From: Chloroflexota bacterium
GTDB lineage: Bacteria > Chloroflexota > Anaerolineae > Promineifilales > Promineifilaceae
NCBI GenBank assembly: GCA_003696605.1
Contig: RFGV01000058.1
Coordinates: 1-37,334 of the forward strand
DNA: 37,334 bases
Direction: 5' to 3'
A model generated the notes under the pieces. That model made no database searches and was not told the DNA's origin. It saw only the letters and a list, made by a program, of their open reading frames with translations. Below are positions 1-8,594 of the stretch, one piece after another. Every line of letters starts with the position of its first letter. The stretch's first letter is position 1. The position numbers and the translations under genes are program-made.

Positions 1-381
1 CCCCAATTCACACAATAACCGTAAAAAATCCCCTTGCCCAGCCCCAATTTCCACAATCTGCTTGCCACGCAATCCATACCGACTAATCAGCCGTTCGGCT
101 AATTCAACCGCATATTGCTGAAAACGGGGAGAAAAGTGAAGCGAATTCTCATAAACGGCCGTGTACGCCATTCTCTCCACTTCAAAAGACGTATTTGCCA
201 CATGACCACACACCCCACAAAACCCCAACGTAATATCCCCACGCGGGGCAGTGCGAGCCGCCTCCGGCGACGACCACAACACATTACAAAATACCGGCAC
301 CCCTTCTAACCGGGCAAAAACCTGCAACATTCCCCGCCCACAAACAGGACACACCACACCACTCTCAGTCAACATACCCAT
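1..381 (-). CDS. Class I SAM-dependent methyltransferase with N-terminal zinc-binding segment (3' truncated by window edge)
   Basis: Only the first 127 codons are in the window; the frame is open to position 1. The N-terminus carries paired cysteines (CPVC near residues 11-14 and CGVC near 55-58), as in the putative zinc-binding domain that precedes many sugar methyltransferases. Near residues 111-121 is methyltransferase motif I, VEIGAGQGDFL, which binds S-adenosylmethionine. The domain order matches the complete gene at 8595-9776, with similar wording around the cysteines and motif I, so the two are paralogues. ATG at 381 is chosen over the in-frame ATG at 375 because an AAGGGGA-like ribosome site lies about 8 nt upstream. 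Substrate is unknown; transfer to a sugar or glycan is inferred from the neighbourhood. Confidence 0.8.
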   Translation of the reverse strand, partial: MGMLTESGVVCPVCGRGMLQVFARLEGVPVFCNVLWSSPEAARTAPRGDITLGFCGVCGHVANTSFEVERMAYTAVYENSLHFSPRFQQYAVELAERLISRYGLRGKQIVEIGAGQGDFLRLLCELG

Positions 382-512
382 CACACCATTCCCCTTACCA
401 CCGGCAAATTACACCCACCAACATCTTCCCTTGTTCACATGATAACCGGCAGCAAACAATCCCGCAATGGGAAATATCCCAATATCGTGTTTCATCAGGT
501 GCAAGAAAAACC

Positions 513-559
513 AGGATCACATCATTCTGGCAAAGACAATAATTGGAGGCCGTGATCCT
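513..559 (-). terminator. Possible hairpin terminator at the end of the GT-C gene
   Basis: The arms AGGATCAC (513-520) and GTGATCCT (552-559) form a perfect 8-bp stem around a long 31-nt loop that includes the stop codon of the 522-1847 gene. Read leftward, the second arm is followed by GGTTTTTC. The loop is longer than in typical intrinsic terminators, so this is a weak call. Confidence 0.35.
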
Positions 560-1847
560 TTTGCAAATCAAGCAGCAACCCCAAAGTGGCCAAAATTAGC
601 ACAACCCCAACATAATTATGATGAAAAAAGCGCGAAAGAAAACCAAAAACAAAAACAAATACGGCCGATGCAAAAAGCATCCCCCCCAAACCACGTCGAT
701 ATTGATACCACAACATACCAACCAATACAGGCACTCCACCTAAAATCTGTAACCACTGAAAAGGAAAGGGAGAAATATAAGTAGGGATAACACCAGCCCC
801 CATTAACAAACGCCCTATAGTAAACCCGCGAATAGGATAAAGAAACTCCGCTCGTCCGGCAGGAAAAGCAAAAGTATCTGTGTAAAACGCATCAAAATTC
901 CAAAGAGCAAAAGGCAAAACAGAAAAAACAACAATGCCGCTCATTAAACCAGCCACCTTTACCAATTGTTGCCCTCGTTTTTCGGGCGTTGCCTGTTCCC
1001 AAACATACAAAAAGTAAAATGGAGTCATTAACCAGGTATATTGTTTGAGCGCACAGGCAATTCCCCAAAAAAACGTCGCCCACAAGATATGTTTTCTTTG
1101 CAAAAATAATATAGCTATCACAATAGCCAAAAGAGGAGCAACATCATTCATACCGGGTATTACCGATTCGGTAAAAAGTGGATTTAGCCCAATTGCACTA
1201 ACCAACGCCAATTTGTGAGTTGGCGATTCAGCCAGAAGCGGCAAAAAAAAGATAAGACACACATAAAGAATTAGATAAACAATTCGTTGATCGTAGAACG
1301 AAAACAATGACTGAGTAAGTTTATAAATAGGATACGAGATATATAGAGAGCCTGGAAAATATACAAAATAGTGCAAAGCGGGATCCTGCCAATTTGGATC
1401 CGTAATATCTTGCCACTGATAAAAACGCATTGGAGTATCCGCGTAACTCTCAACATACGGATTTCTCCCCTGCTCAAGGAAAGCTAACGCCAACTCTGTT
1501 TGAAATGCACTGTCAGAAAGCGTAATGTTTGCGGGGGAATATCCATCCTCCTCAACTGGTGTCGTCTGACGCTCCACGATATTCATAATGGTAGGAAGAA
1601 TAACTATAGCCGTAATAGCAATCCATATACAGGTCAAACGAAGCACAAAACCTATACGGCTTTTAACTTCCGGTTGTGTGGCATGCGAACTCAATGGAAG
1701 CAAACTGCTCACTACCAAATATATTAACAAGACAACAACTACTAAAAAGGCATCTTGATTGACTATATGAGCTGGTACTACCAGCAAAAAAACAAAAATA
1801 TCTAGTGAAAAAATATTTTGGGGAGTAATTGCTTTTTTAGGGGGCAT
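522..1847 (-). CDS. Polytopic membrane glycosyltransferase, GT-C / GT87-like
   Basis: This 441-residue protein is mostly hydrophobic, with roughly ten membrane segments. After the first segments there is a soluble loop with acidic residues and a segment like FLEQGRNPYVESY, as seen in polyprenol-phosphate-sugar-dependent GT-C enzymes (GT87/DUF2029-like). Such enzymes add a hexose from a lipid-phosphate donor on the outer face of the membrane. The exact donor is not readable. ATG at 1847 is preferred to an in-frame TTG at 1862 because GGA lies about 5 nt upstream of the ATG. The gene is separated from the cluster by the terminator at 1911-1952 and is visibly more AT-rich. It has no exact ACGGCCGT copy, only one variant near 661, so it may have been acquired separately. 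Confidence 0.72.
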   Translation of the reverse strand: MPPKKAITPQNIFSLDIFVFLLVVPAHIVNQDAFLVVVVLLIYLVVSSLLPLSSHATQPEVKSRIGFVLRLTCIWIAITAIVILPTIMNIVERQTTPVEEDGYSPANITLSDSAFQTELALAFLEQGRNPYVESYADTPMRFYQWQDITDPNWQDPALHYFVYFPGSLYISYPIYKLTQSLFSFYDQRIVYLILYVCLIFFLPLLAESPTHKLALVSAIGLNPLFTESVIPGMNDVAPLLAIVIAILFLQRKHILWATFFWGIACALKQYTWLMTPFYFLYVWEQATPEKRGQQLVKVAGLMSGIVVFSVLPFALWNFDAFYTDTFAFPAGRAEFLYPIRGFTIGRLLMGAGVIPTYISPFPFQWLQILGGVPVLVGMLWYQYRRGLGGMLFASAVFVFVFGFLSRFFHHNYVGVVLILATLGLLLDLQKDHGLQLLSLPE

Positions 1848-1861
1848 CTTTTCCAGGTCCA

Positions 1862-1889
1862 ATTATTTGTTTAAATGTCTGTATTTCAA
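1862..1889 (-). promoter_or_regulatory. Candidate sigma-70-like promoter for the GT-C gene
   Basis: On the minus strand TTGAAA (1884-1889) and AATAAT (1862-1867) are separated by 16 nt, each matching the consensus at five of six positions. The position fits because the preceding gene ends in a terminator just upstream, so this gene needs its own promoter. The implied leader before ATG 1847 would be very short, which lowers confidence. Confidence 0.3.
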
Positions 1890-1910
1890 AATGATATGTA
1901 TAGTAATTAA

Positions 1911-1952
1911 AAACCCGTGCCGGAACAAGTATTTTCTGACCGGCACGGGTTT
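1911..1952 (-). terminator. Strong intrinsic terminator after the beta-helix gene
   Basis: Arms AAACCCGTGCCGG (1911-1923) and CCGGCACGGGTTT (1940-1952) form a perfect 13-bp GC-rich stem with a 16-nt loop. In the leftward transcript the stem is followed by a short U-run. It starts 12 nt beyond the stop codon of the gene ending at 1965 and probably marks the 3' end of the long polysaccharide transcript. Confidence 0.85.
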
Positions 1953-1964
1953 GGGTTTTACTGT

Positions 1965-3464
1965 TTACCGACTTAGCAGGGGAATATACAAACGTTCGGG
2001 CAAGCCTACGGCTGAAACAGGCGTGGTGCTACCATATTCAAACGCTCCAATATCTGGCAAATCATCTCGCATTAAATCATGGAAATCCCCTAATACACCT
2101 GTAACTGCTACCCCTGCGTCTCGTGCCGGTGAGTTAGCTAAAAGGTGATACCAGTTGGCGTCAATGGTCATGTTCCCATTGATAATAATTGGATTGACCA
2201 GCAGAGGATCGGCTATCATTCCGCCGCCTGCCAGCCACTCCGATTCAACTGGTTGGGTGTATAGATTGTGGCTAAATACAATGTCTGGGTCTGATGCGCC
2301 ATCTCCGCGGGCTATATATTCATCACTTTGCCAGACCAGATTGTTGGCAAATATTGCACCAGTATGATCGCCGGGCATGATGATGATGTTGGAATATTCG
2401 CTACCAGCATCTCCTCGTGCCTCAACAAAGGTGTTGAAGGCTATCACAGCTCCTTTCAGGCCAGCATCTGGTCGCTGGGTGAATACGGCAAAGTTGACAC
2501 CGCACCCTACGACAATGTTATTGATGACTGTGCGGTTGTTGCCGGTTTCTGGCCAGCCACCACCAGTTTCATCGTTAATGATTAAGCCATTGCCTGCGCG
2601 TAAACCTGTGCCTGTTCCGCCCGTGCGCCAAAATTCCCGATTGTCGGTGCAGTAGATGAGATTGCGCCGGGCAACGGCCGTTTGGTCTAGCGAAAGATAC
2701 AGATTGGCATGTCGATTATCATAGATGATGTTCTCTTCTACAATAATATTGGTAGAACGAAACGGACTTAACCCTTCGCCATGATTGTTAAATACCACAT
2801 TTCGTCGTGCAGTTACCTGGTCACTTTCCCGAATTTGAAAGCCACCACCGCCGATAATGCCTGCTTCTGGCCGGGCGCGAATGTTTTGCCACACTACCGA
2901 GTCTTCCACCAAAACATTGGTTGAAGATTCCACCTGCAACCCCACATTCCAGTGGTGGTGTGTGTTTACATTACTAATTAGCACATCATCAGCCTGAAAA
3001 ACCTGTAATCCTCGCGCAGTTGAGTTACGGATCTCAAAGCCACGAAAGATGATGTGGTTGGCTTTGATTTGAACCAAAGGGGTGTATGTCCCTTCGTTGG
3101 GCAGTTTTCCCACTCCGTCGATGATTGGTTCTTCACCGGAAAAGGCAGCAATAACAATGGGGTTGCCTGGCTCACCAGATCGGGTGATATTGATTTTTTC
3201 TGTGTATATGCCACCCCGTACGTAAATATATGTACCGGGCGTTGCTTGATCAACGGCGTGCTGGATGGTAGCAAATGGTTTATCGAATGTCCCCGGGTTA
3301 TTGTCATTGCCGGCAGGGGAGACGTAATAAAGTGTGGGGGAAGCTGCATTGGCACCGGGATGCAAGGTAAGCAGAATGCCAAGGAGGAAAACGGCCGTTA
3401 TGCCCCATTTTATCCATTCACCTGGCCAGTATTCATACTTATTCAGCAATTTTTTCAGTTTCAT
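1965..3464 (-). CDS. Secreted right-handed parallel beta-helix protein (DUF1565 / pectate lyase 9-like)
   Basis: The 499-residue protein begins with a lysine-rich N-region and a hydrophobic signal segment ending near GANA. Then comes YYVSPAGNDNNPGT, the DUF1565-type opening of right-handed beta-helix proteins related to polysaccharide lyase 9. The middle shows helix-turn repeats with many Asn and Val residues (NNIVVG, HNLY). Near the C-terminus is PDIGAFEYG, common in this family, and the last residues are LYIPLLSR. I see no decisive catalytic residues, so lyase, epimerase or structural roles are all possible. ATG 3464 is preferred over ATG 3470 because GGAG (3473-3476) is 8 nt from the former and only 2 nt from the latter. 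It is a paralogue of the next gene upstream (3658-5229). Confidence 0.8.
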   Translation of the reverse strand: MKLKKLLNKYEYWPGEWIKWGITAVFLLGILLTLHPGANAASPTLYYVSPAGNDNNPGTFDKPFATIQHAVDQATPGTYIYVRGGIYTEKINITRSGEPGNPIVIAAFSGEEPIIDGVGKLPNEGTYTPLVQIKANHIIFRGFEIRNSTARGLQVFQADDVLISNVNTHHHWNVGLQVESSTNVLVEDSVVWQNIRARPEAGIIGGGGFQIRESDQVTARRNVVFNNHGEGLSPFRSTNIIVEENIIYDNRHANLYLSLDQTAVARRNLIYCTDNREFWRTGGTGTGLRAGNGLIINDETGGGWPETGNNRTVINNIVVGCGVNFAVFTQRPDAGLKGAVIAFNTFVEARGDAGSEYSNIIIMPGDHTGAIFANNLVWQSDEYIARGDGASDPDIVFSHNLYTQPVESEWLAGGGMIADPLLVNPIIINGNMTIDANWYHLLANSPARDAGVAVTGVLGDFHDLMRDDLPDIGAFEYGSTTPVSAVGLPERLYIPLLSR

Positions 3465-3657
3465 TGGCATCTCTCCATTTAGCGGGAGATGCTATCGGGG
3501 AAACTTTGCACCTGATGTACACACAAACAAATACGCTGTGTGGTCAAATTTGCAGGGGCAATAAACAGAAAGGCAATAATGAGGAATGATTGTGTGAAGT
3601 TGCGTCCCCACTATACAAGGGAGAAGCTGCCAGGGAAATAGGAAAAAAGAGTCAGTT

Positions 3658-5229
3658 TTAGCGACGTGATAACCGAAGCAAAAGCAAAAGAAGAAGCAAT
3701 ATGGGGAAAATTAAAAAGATCGGCCCCAAAAATACAGGTGAGGCAGGCGGGCGAGTTGGAGAAACGGCCGTTTCCCCACCATACCCTGCCGGTTGTGGCC
3801 GGGTGTCTCCTTCTGGTAACTCCCATGCGCCAATATCCGGCCGTTCTGAACGGCTGCGCCCACCAAAATCAGTGACTACATCCGAAAGCGGTTTTGCCCG
3901 ATCGCGGGCTGGAGAGTTCGTCTGCAGGCTATACCATGCAGGATCGAGGCGGGTGCGCGTGTTTGGAATAAACGGCCGTTGTAAAAGTGGGTCCTCTATC
4001 ACATCATCTGGACTTCGGAATGCTGCTGGCACATCCCGACTGTATAAATTATGTGAAAACTGAATCGCATCATCCGCTGCCCCCAACCCAGTTGCCACTT
4101 GTCCTGTGCTTTGCAAAATCAGATTATTCACAAACAAGGCATTCTCATGCTGGCCAGGAGCAATATGCACAGCACGAACCGTTTCCGGGTCATCACCACG
4201 CGCCTCTACAAAAGTGTTGTAGGCAATCAGCGCATTGCGCACACCCGCCTGTGGATGTTGAGTAAAAATGGCAAAATTCAGACCACAACCAACCACAATA
4301 TTGTTGACAACAATACGGCCGTTACTCACCGGCACATCCGGGTCAATCTCAAATACCTCATCCTGCAAAATCAACCCATTCCCTGCTCGCAACGCCTCCC
4401 CCGTCCCCGTTCGCCAAAATGTACGATCATCTGTGCAATACACCAGATTGCGGCGAGCGACAGTATGACGGGTATTCAGCAAATAAAGATTGGCATGCCG
4501 GTTATCCCACACCACATTTTCTTCCAAAACAATATTTTCTGTCCGGCGGCCAGCCACCAGTCCTTCACCAAAATTGTTATATACCTGATTCCCCCGGGCA
4601 ACGCTGTCACGTGTTTCTACAAAAGCAAATCCAGAACCACCTATAATGCCTGCCTGGGGGCGAGCCTGAATGTTTTGCCAAACCAGCGAATCTTCCACCA
4701 CGATATGGTCTGCTTTACTGACCTGAAGGCCATCCTTCCAGTTATGATGAATGTTTAGTCCCAAAAGTGTTACGTGGCTAGCTTGCTCAATAAGAACGCC
4801 CCGACCGGTACTATTGGCTACTTCCAGCCCGCTAATGGTGACATAGCTGGCGGTTATTTTGAGCAGAGGCGCAAATTCTCCCTTTCCTTCCGGCAGACGA
4901 TTTTGTCCATCAAGGCGTGGTTGCTCGCCCGGATAGGCAGCAATAAAAATGACTTGTTCAGGTGTGCCAGAAGTCGTCAGGGTGAGTTGTTCGGGATATG
5001 TCCCTTCACGAATATAAAGTGTGTCTCCAGGCTGAAGCTGCATAACGGCATGTTGCAAGGTGCGAAACGGCCGTTGTTGACTCCCCTCATTCTCATCACT
5101 CCCCTCCGGCGCCACATAAAACACCCGACCAGAAGGAGCAAATATTGGTGCTGCCCTCATCGGCAAAACGGCCGTCATCACGCCCCATAACAAACATACC
5201 CAAAACACCCCCCAACCCAACCTTCTCAT
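3658..5229 (-). CDS. Second secreted beta-helix protein with C-terminal membrane anchor
   Basis: This 523-residue paralogue of the 1965-3464 product has a signal peptide (MRRLGWGVFWVCLLWG, ending near MRAAP) and the DUF1565-type opening FYVAPEGSDENEGS. It shares long aligned stretches with its neighbour, such as VVWQNI-ARP-AGIIGG-GF, the R-NLVYCTD-R-FWRTG region and PDIGA-E near the end. It differs by ending in a Pro-rich linker and a Leu-rich transmembrane segment followed by RLSRR, so it is probably held in the membrane. ATG 5229 overlaps the TGA of the upstream glycosyltransferase (ATGA); an in-frame GTG at 5235 is an alternative. A polysaccharide-modifying role at the cell surface is inferred from fold and context. 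Confidence 0.8.
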   Translation of the reverse strand: MRRLGWGVFWVCLLWGVMTAVLPMRAAPIFAPSGRVFYVAPEGSDENEGSQQRPFRTLQHAVMQLQPGDTLYIREGTYPEQLTLTTSGTPEQVIFIAAYPGEQPRLDGQNRLPEGKGEFAPLLKITASYVTISGLEVANSTGRGVLIEQASHVTLLGLNIHHNWKDGLQVSKADHIVVEDSLVWQNIQARPQAGIIGGSGFAFVETRDSVARGNQVYNNFGEGLVAGRRTENIVLEENVVWDNRHANLYLLNTRHTVARRNLVYCTDDRTFWRTGTGEALRAGNGLILQDEVFEIDPDVPVSNGRIVVNNIVVGCGLNFAIFTQHPQAGVRNALIAYNTFVEARGDDPETVRAVHIAPGQHENALFVNNLILQSTGQVATGLGAADDAIQFSHNLYSRDVPAAFRSPDDVIEDPLLQRPFIPNTRTRLDPAWYSLQTNSPARDRAKPLSDVVTDFGGRSRSERPDIGAWELPEGDTRPQPAGYGGETAVSPTRPPASPVFLGPIFLIFPILLLLLLLLRLSRR

Positions 5230-6362
5230 CTCCACACCCCAGCCAAAACTGGCTCAATACACCGCCGAATCTCTTGCCCGACCCGTTCCCATGAATAACG
5301 CTGCGCGTATTCCCGTGCCCGCTCACCAAACAAACGCCGTCGCTCCCCATCAGCCAGCAACCGATCCAGGGCGGCTGCCAGTGCCGACACATCTCCCGGC
5401 TCAACCAGATACCCATTTTCACCATCTCGCACCATATCGGGCACAGCCCCCACCCGCGTGGCAACAATCGGCAGTCCATACGTCAACGCCTCTGCAAAAA
5501 CCACGCCAAATGGCTCCAGCCGGGTGGGCATACAAAAAATCGAAGCATCCTGATAAAACTGTCTCATGGCATGCAAAGGAACACGGCCAACCACCCGACA
5601 ATTAGGCACGTCAACAGCAGGGCGACAACCTACAATAGTCAACCGCGCATCTGGATGATGAACGAGTACCTGACGAAATGCAGCCACAAGATCAGGACCA
5701 CCTTTGCGTACCCAATCCATACCTACAAAAAGAATATGTTTTTTGTGATAAGGAGGAGAGGAGGAAACGGCCGTTATCGGTACATTACTCCCTGCATACA
5801 CACATATCACCTTATCTGGCAATACATCATACTGCTCAATAACCGAACGGCGCACATTGGCACTTCGGACAAATATCAGCTGCGCATGTTTATAAATCTC
5901 CCTTTCCAGACGAATCCATGCCGGAGAATAAAGCACCCGCCGCAAATCAATTTGTGGATACCACAAATTGGCCAACACCGTATGGTCTGTATACACAAAA
6001 TGGGGCACTCCCGGCAAACTGGCATCAAACAACGACTGCATCTGAAAAGTAAACAAATACTGTTCAGTAGCCAAATATTGCCGCAACAACCGGCGAATCT
6101 GCCGAAACATATAACTGGTTACCAAAAAAAAACGTGACCAGGATTTGCGCCCAGTCAGAATATCCACACCATATTCTCGTATCAACGGCCACAAGTTTCC
6201 TGCCAGCACAGATTTGTGCGAACGCAACAAATCAATAACATCTACCACATCAACTTGCATTTCCGGAAAGCTGGCCTGTAACACAGAAGCCATAATCTGG
6301 TTGGCGTATGGACGGCCTGGTAACATGCGTATATAAGCTATTTTGGCTTCATGCTTGTTCAT
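5226..6362 (-). CDS. GT4-family glycosyltransferase
   Basis: This protein of about 378 residues has a GT-B fold. The C-terminal domain opens with ILFVGMDWVRKGG, runs through RLTIVG, and has the GT4 nucleotide-sugar motif EPFGVVFAE (E-x7-E) followed by GLPIVATRVGAVPDMV. It should transfer a sugar from a nucleotide donor to the growing lipid-linked repeat unit in the cytoplasm. ATG 6362 keeps the conserved opening KIAYIRML; ATG 6380 and the start at 6392 are also in frame and no ribosome site clearly decides. The start overlaps the end of the sulfotransferase by 14 nt and the end overlaps the next gene by ATGA. Confidence 0.88.
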   Translation of the reverse strand: MNKHEAKIAYIRMLPGRPYANQIMASVLQASFPEMQVDVVDVIDLLRSHKSVLAGNLWPLIREYGVDILTGRKSWSRFFLVTSYMFRQIRRLLRQYLATEQYLFTFQMQSLFDASLPGVPHFVYTDHTVLANLWYPQIDLRRVLYSPAWIRLEREIYKHAQLIFVRSANVRRSVIEQYDVLPDKVICVYAGSNVPITAVSSSPPYHKKHILFVGMDWVRKGGPDLVAAFRQVLVHHPDARLTIVGCRPAVDVPNCRVVGRVPLHAMRQFYQDASIFCMPTRLEPFGVVFAEALTYGLPIVATRVGAVPDMVRDGENGYLVEPGDVSALAAALDRLLADGERRRLFGERAREYAQRYSWERVGQEIRRCIEPVLAGVWR

Positions 6363-7221
6363 AACGCCCGATTTGTTCATATACCCGGTCAAGCCTTACC
6401 AGCAAATCGGCACATAAAGCCTCAACTTCTGGTGAAAGAACGGCCGTGTTTCCCCGCTGAATTGCTCGTGGATGCACATCACGCACAATATGATCTCCCG
6501 GATACGGCCGATTCACAAACGCATAAATCTCCCGCATCACCATCGCCGGTTGCTGCCCCAAAGCTTCGTACCGACACAACCGCACTCGTGGTTCCATATC
6601 CAGCCCCAACTCAAAAAACAGCCGATTTCGTGCCCACCAAAACAACGCTGCCGCATCCAGGGGAGGCATATCTTCAGCAAAAAACCGCGCGATTGTAGCC
6701 CGTGTTTCTGCCGACACACCTTCCGCCCGCCAGTTTCCCGGCTCATTTTGCACAATCGGGCGCAAATCATTAATTCCGTTCCTCTCACCAAACGCCTTCA
6801 GGTTAGAAACAGCCACTGCCCGATAATGTCGGTACATCCACAAGGCACGGGCATCAGGCAATGCGGCCAACAACTGATGTGCATTTTGCGACTCTACCAA
6901 TGGTTTGAGTACCACCAAAGGTGCATTGTGTCGTTCAATTTTTGCCCGCACTTCCGGCAAAGGGTCCAGGCGCAGTCGCAACGGCCGATCTTGAGACGAC
7001 AAATTGCTTGATTCCCGGTAAATTCGAGTATTCAGATCTCGCTCAAAAATCCAGTACATCAGACTTGTGCCAGAACGCTGGCAACCCAAAATGAGCAATG
7101 TAGTCAAACGGCCGTTTCGTGCAAGCATCACCTTCTGATAAATCCGCTTGTACACACGAAACAACCCAAAAGCCAGATAATGCCGGTTCAGTAAAACCCG
7201 CCAGGTCAGGTTACCACTCAT
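6349..7221 (-). CDS. Sulfotransferase-family protein
   Basis: The 290-residue protein has the PAPS 5'-phosphosulfate-binding loop LLILGCQRSGTSLMYW near residues 41-56. The segment ALWMYRHYRAVAVSN, near 129-143, fits the 3'-phosphate-binding motif. These mark the P-loop-like sulfotransferase family that moves sulfate from PAPS to a hydroxyl or amino group. ATG 7221 overlaps the TGA of the preceding sulfatase-fold gene (ATGA), which fixes the start. It is one of four sulfotransferase genes in the window and lies next to a sulfatase-fold enzyme and a GT4, so glycan sulfation is the likely role. The acceptor is unknown. Confidence 0.82.
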   Translation of the reverse strand: MSGNLTWRVLLNRHYLAFGLFRVYKRIYQKVMLARNGRLTTLLILGCQRSGTSLMYWIFERDLNTRIYRESSNLSSQDRPLRLRLDPLPEVRAKIERHNAPLVVLKPLVESQNAHQLLAALPDARALWMYRHYRAVAVSNLKAFGERNGINDLRPIVQNEPGNWRAEGVSAETRATIARFFAEDMPPLDAAALFWWARNRLFFELGLDMEPRVRLCRYEALGQQPAMVMREIYAFVNRPYPGDHIVRDVHPRAIQRGNTAVLSPEVEALCADLLVRLDRVYEQIGRYEQA

Positions 7222-8570
7222 TCAATATACCCCAAATTCTCCAGCCGTCGGCTCAGGCGGGCCAACTCCTCAGCAGACAACTCCTCATCCAGCCGCACAC
7301 CGGTATAGGGTTGTCGCTGAAAATGTTGTTGAAGTAACGCACGAAATTCGGCCGTTTGCTCTGGATATTGGGTGGCCACATTATGTCGCTCTTCCGGATC
7401 GGCCGTCAGATCATACAATTCTTCTGGCACGGACGGATCGTGCACGTGAGCCGCATACTTCCAACGGCGAGTTCGCACTCCCGCAAAACCGGATGGTTCA
7501 CGGGTATTTTGGCAAGTCTCGATGAAAACAGGCACATCAGGGCGAACGTGGCCATGAATAAGGGGAAGAACACTTTCGCCTTCTACGGTTTCTGGCACGG
7601 CCGAAATGCCTGCCAACTCCAGAATAGTCGGCATCAGATCGATTTGGCGCACAGGGGTTTCTATTACCTTGCCTGCCGCAAGTTCCGAATGGCCATATAT
7701 TATCAGGGGCACCCGCACCAGGGAGTCATATACATGATAGCCATGTCCGGTAACAGTGATGAGTGGGCTTTCTACCAGACCTGCCCGATGTAAACGGCGA
7801 ATGGCAGCATACCAGAGTTTGCGACCACGCACAATCAGGCGGCGTGCCTGACGAGCAAGTGGATTCTTGAAACGATTGACGCGGGTAAACGGCCGTTTCC
7901 ACCGCTCAATTCGGGCTTCCATCACATTTTCTGGAATCTTCTCCCCATGATCACCCGTCACCAGCACAGTGGTATTGGCAGGCAACACTGCCATCAGTTC
8001 ACCCAGGCGGGCATCCAATGTTGAAATTGCCCGATCATAACTTGTCGCACCAAACTCTGGCCGATCGAATCGGGGTAATACCTGCCGCGGCTGATGTACT
8101 TCCCACAAATGCAAATACAAAAACCAGGGCTCAGCATATTCTCCACGAGCCATTCGCGCCAAAAAATCATCCCCCCACTTCCCCAGCAAGCTTTCCTCGA
8201 CACCTCGCCGCAAATTGTAAACAGAAAACCCCCTGTCCAGACGATAATAGGGACTCAGTGGATTGCATACTTCAGCATAGGTGTGATACCCGCACGCTTG
8301 CAGTTGTTCGGCTAATAAGGGAATATCGTCATGCACCCGAAAGCCCTGCATAGCCCGCACCCCATGCGCCACCGGGTACATACCGGTAAATGTGGTGGTC
8401 ATACACGGGATGGTCATGGAATTGGCAGTGATGAGATGGGTGAAGAGCGTGCCTTCTGCGGCTAATCGGCTAAGCGTGGGAATTTTGGCTGTTCGCGCTG
8501 GACCAAAAGTCCGATCAGCTCGTAAACAGTCAATGACTATAAGAAGTATATTGGGGGATCTCTCACCCAT
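7218..8570 (-). CDS. Sulfatase-fold hydrolase or transferase with Thr at the nucleophile position
   Basis: The 450-residue protein belongs to the alkaline phosphatase superfamily. NILLIVIDCLRAD (residues 7-19) supplies the first metal-binding Asp, VTGDHGE is the second metal site, and the C-terminal half has typical sulfatase wording (RVPLIIYG, IDLMPTILELAG, EELYDLTADPEE). The formylglycine site normally reads C/S-x-P-S-R; here the aligned stretch is T53-I-P-C-M, ending TFTG. It therefore lacks both the Cys/Ser that is converted to formylglycine and the adjacent Arg. Thr nucleophiles are known in phosphodiesterases and phospho-group transferases of this superfamily, so a non-sulfatase activity is possible. 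GGAGG (8578-8582), 7 nt upstream, supports ATG 8570. There is no signal peptide. Confidence 0.83.
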   Translation of the reverse strand: MGERSPNILLIVIDCLRADRTFGPARTAKIPTLSRLAAEGTLFTHLITANSMTIPCMTTTFTGMYPVAHGVRAMQGFRVHDDIPLLAEQLQACGYHTYAEVCNPLSPYYRLDRGFSVYNLRRGVEESLLGKWGDDFLARMARGEYAEPWFLYLHLWEVHQPRQVLPRFDRPEFGATSYDRAISTLDARLGELMAVLPANTTVLVTGDHGEKIPENVMEARIERWKRPFTRVNRFKNPLARQARRLIVRGRKLWYAAIRRLHRAGLVESPLITVTGHGYHVYDSLVRVPLIIYGHSELAAGKVIETPVRQIDLMPTILELAGISAVPETVEGESVLPLIHGHVRPDVPVFIETCQNTREPSGFAGVRTRRWKYAAHVHDPSVPEELYDLTADPEERHNVATQYPEQTAEFRALLQQHFQRQPYTGVRLDEELSAEELARLSRRLENLGYIE

Positions 8571-8594
8571 TGGAAAACCTCCAGAAACGGCCGT

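Noticed and set aside
99-442. Short plus- and minus-strand frames at the left edge
   Set aside because: The true frame is the minus-strand methyltransferase start (1-381), which has cysteine pairs and a SAM motif; the others are shadows.
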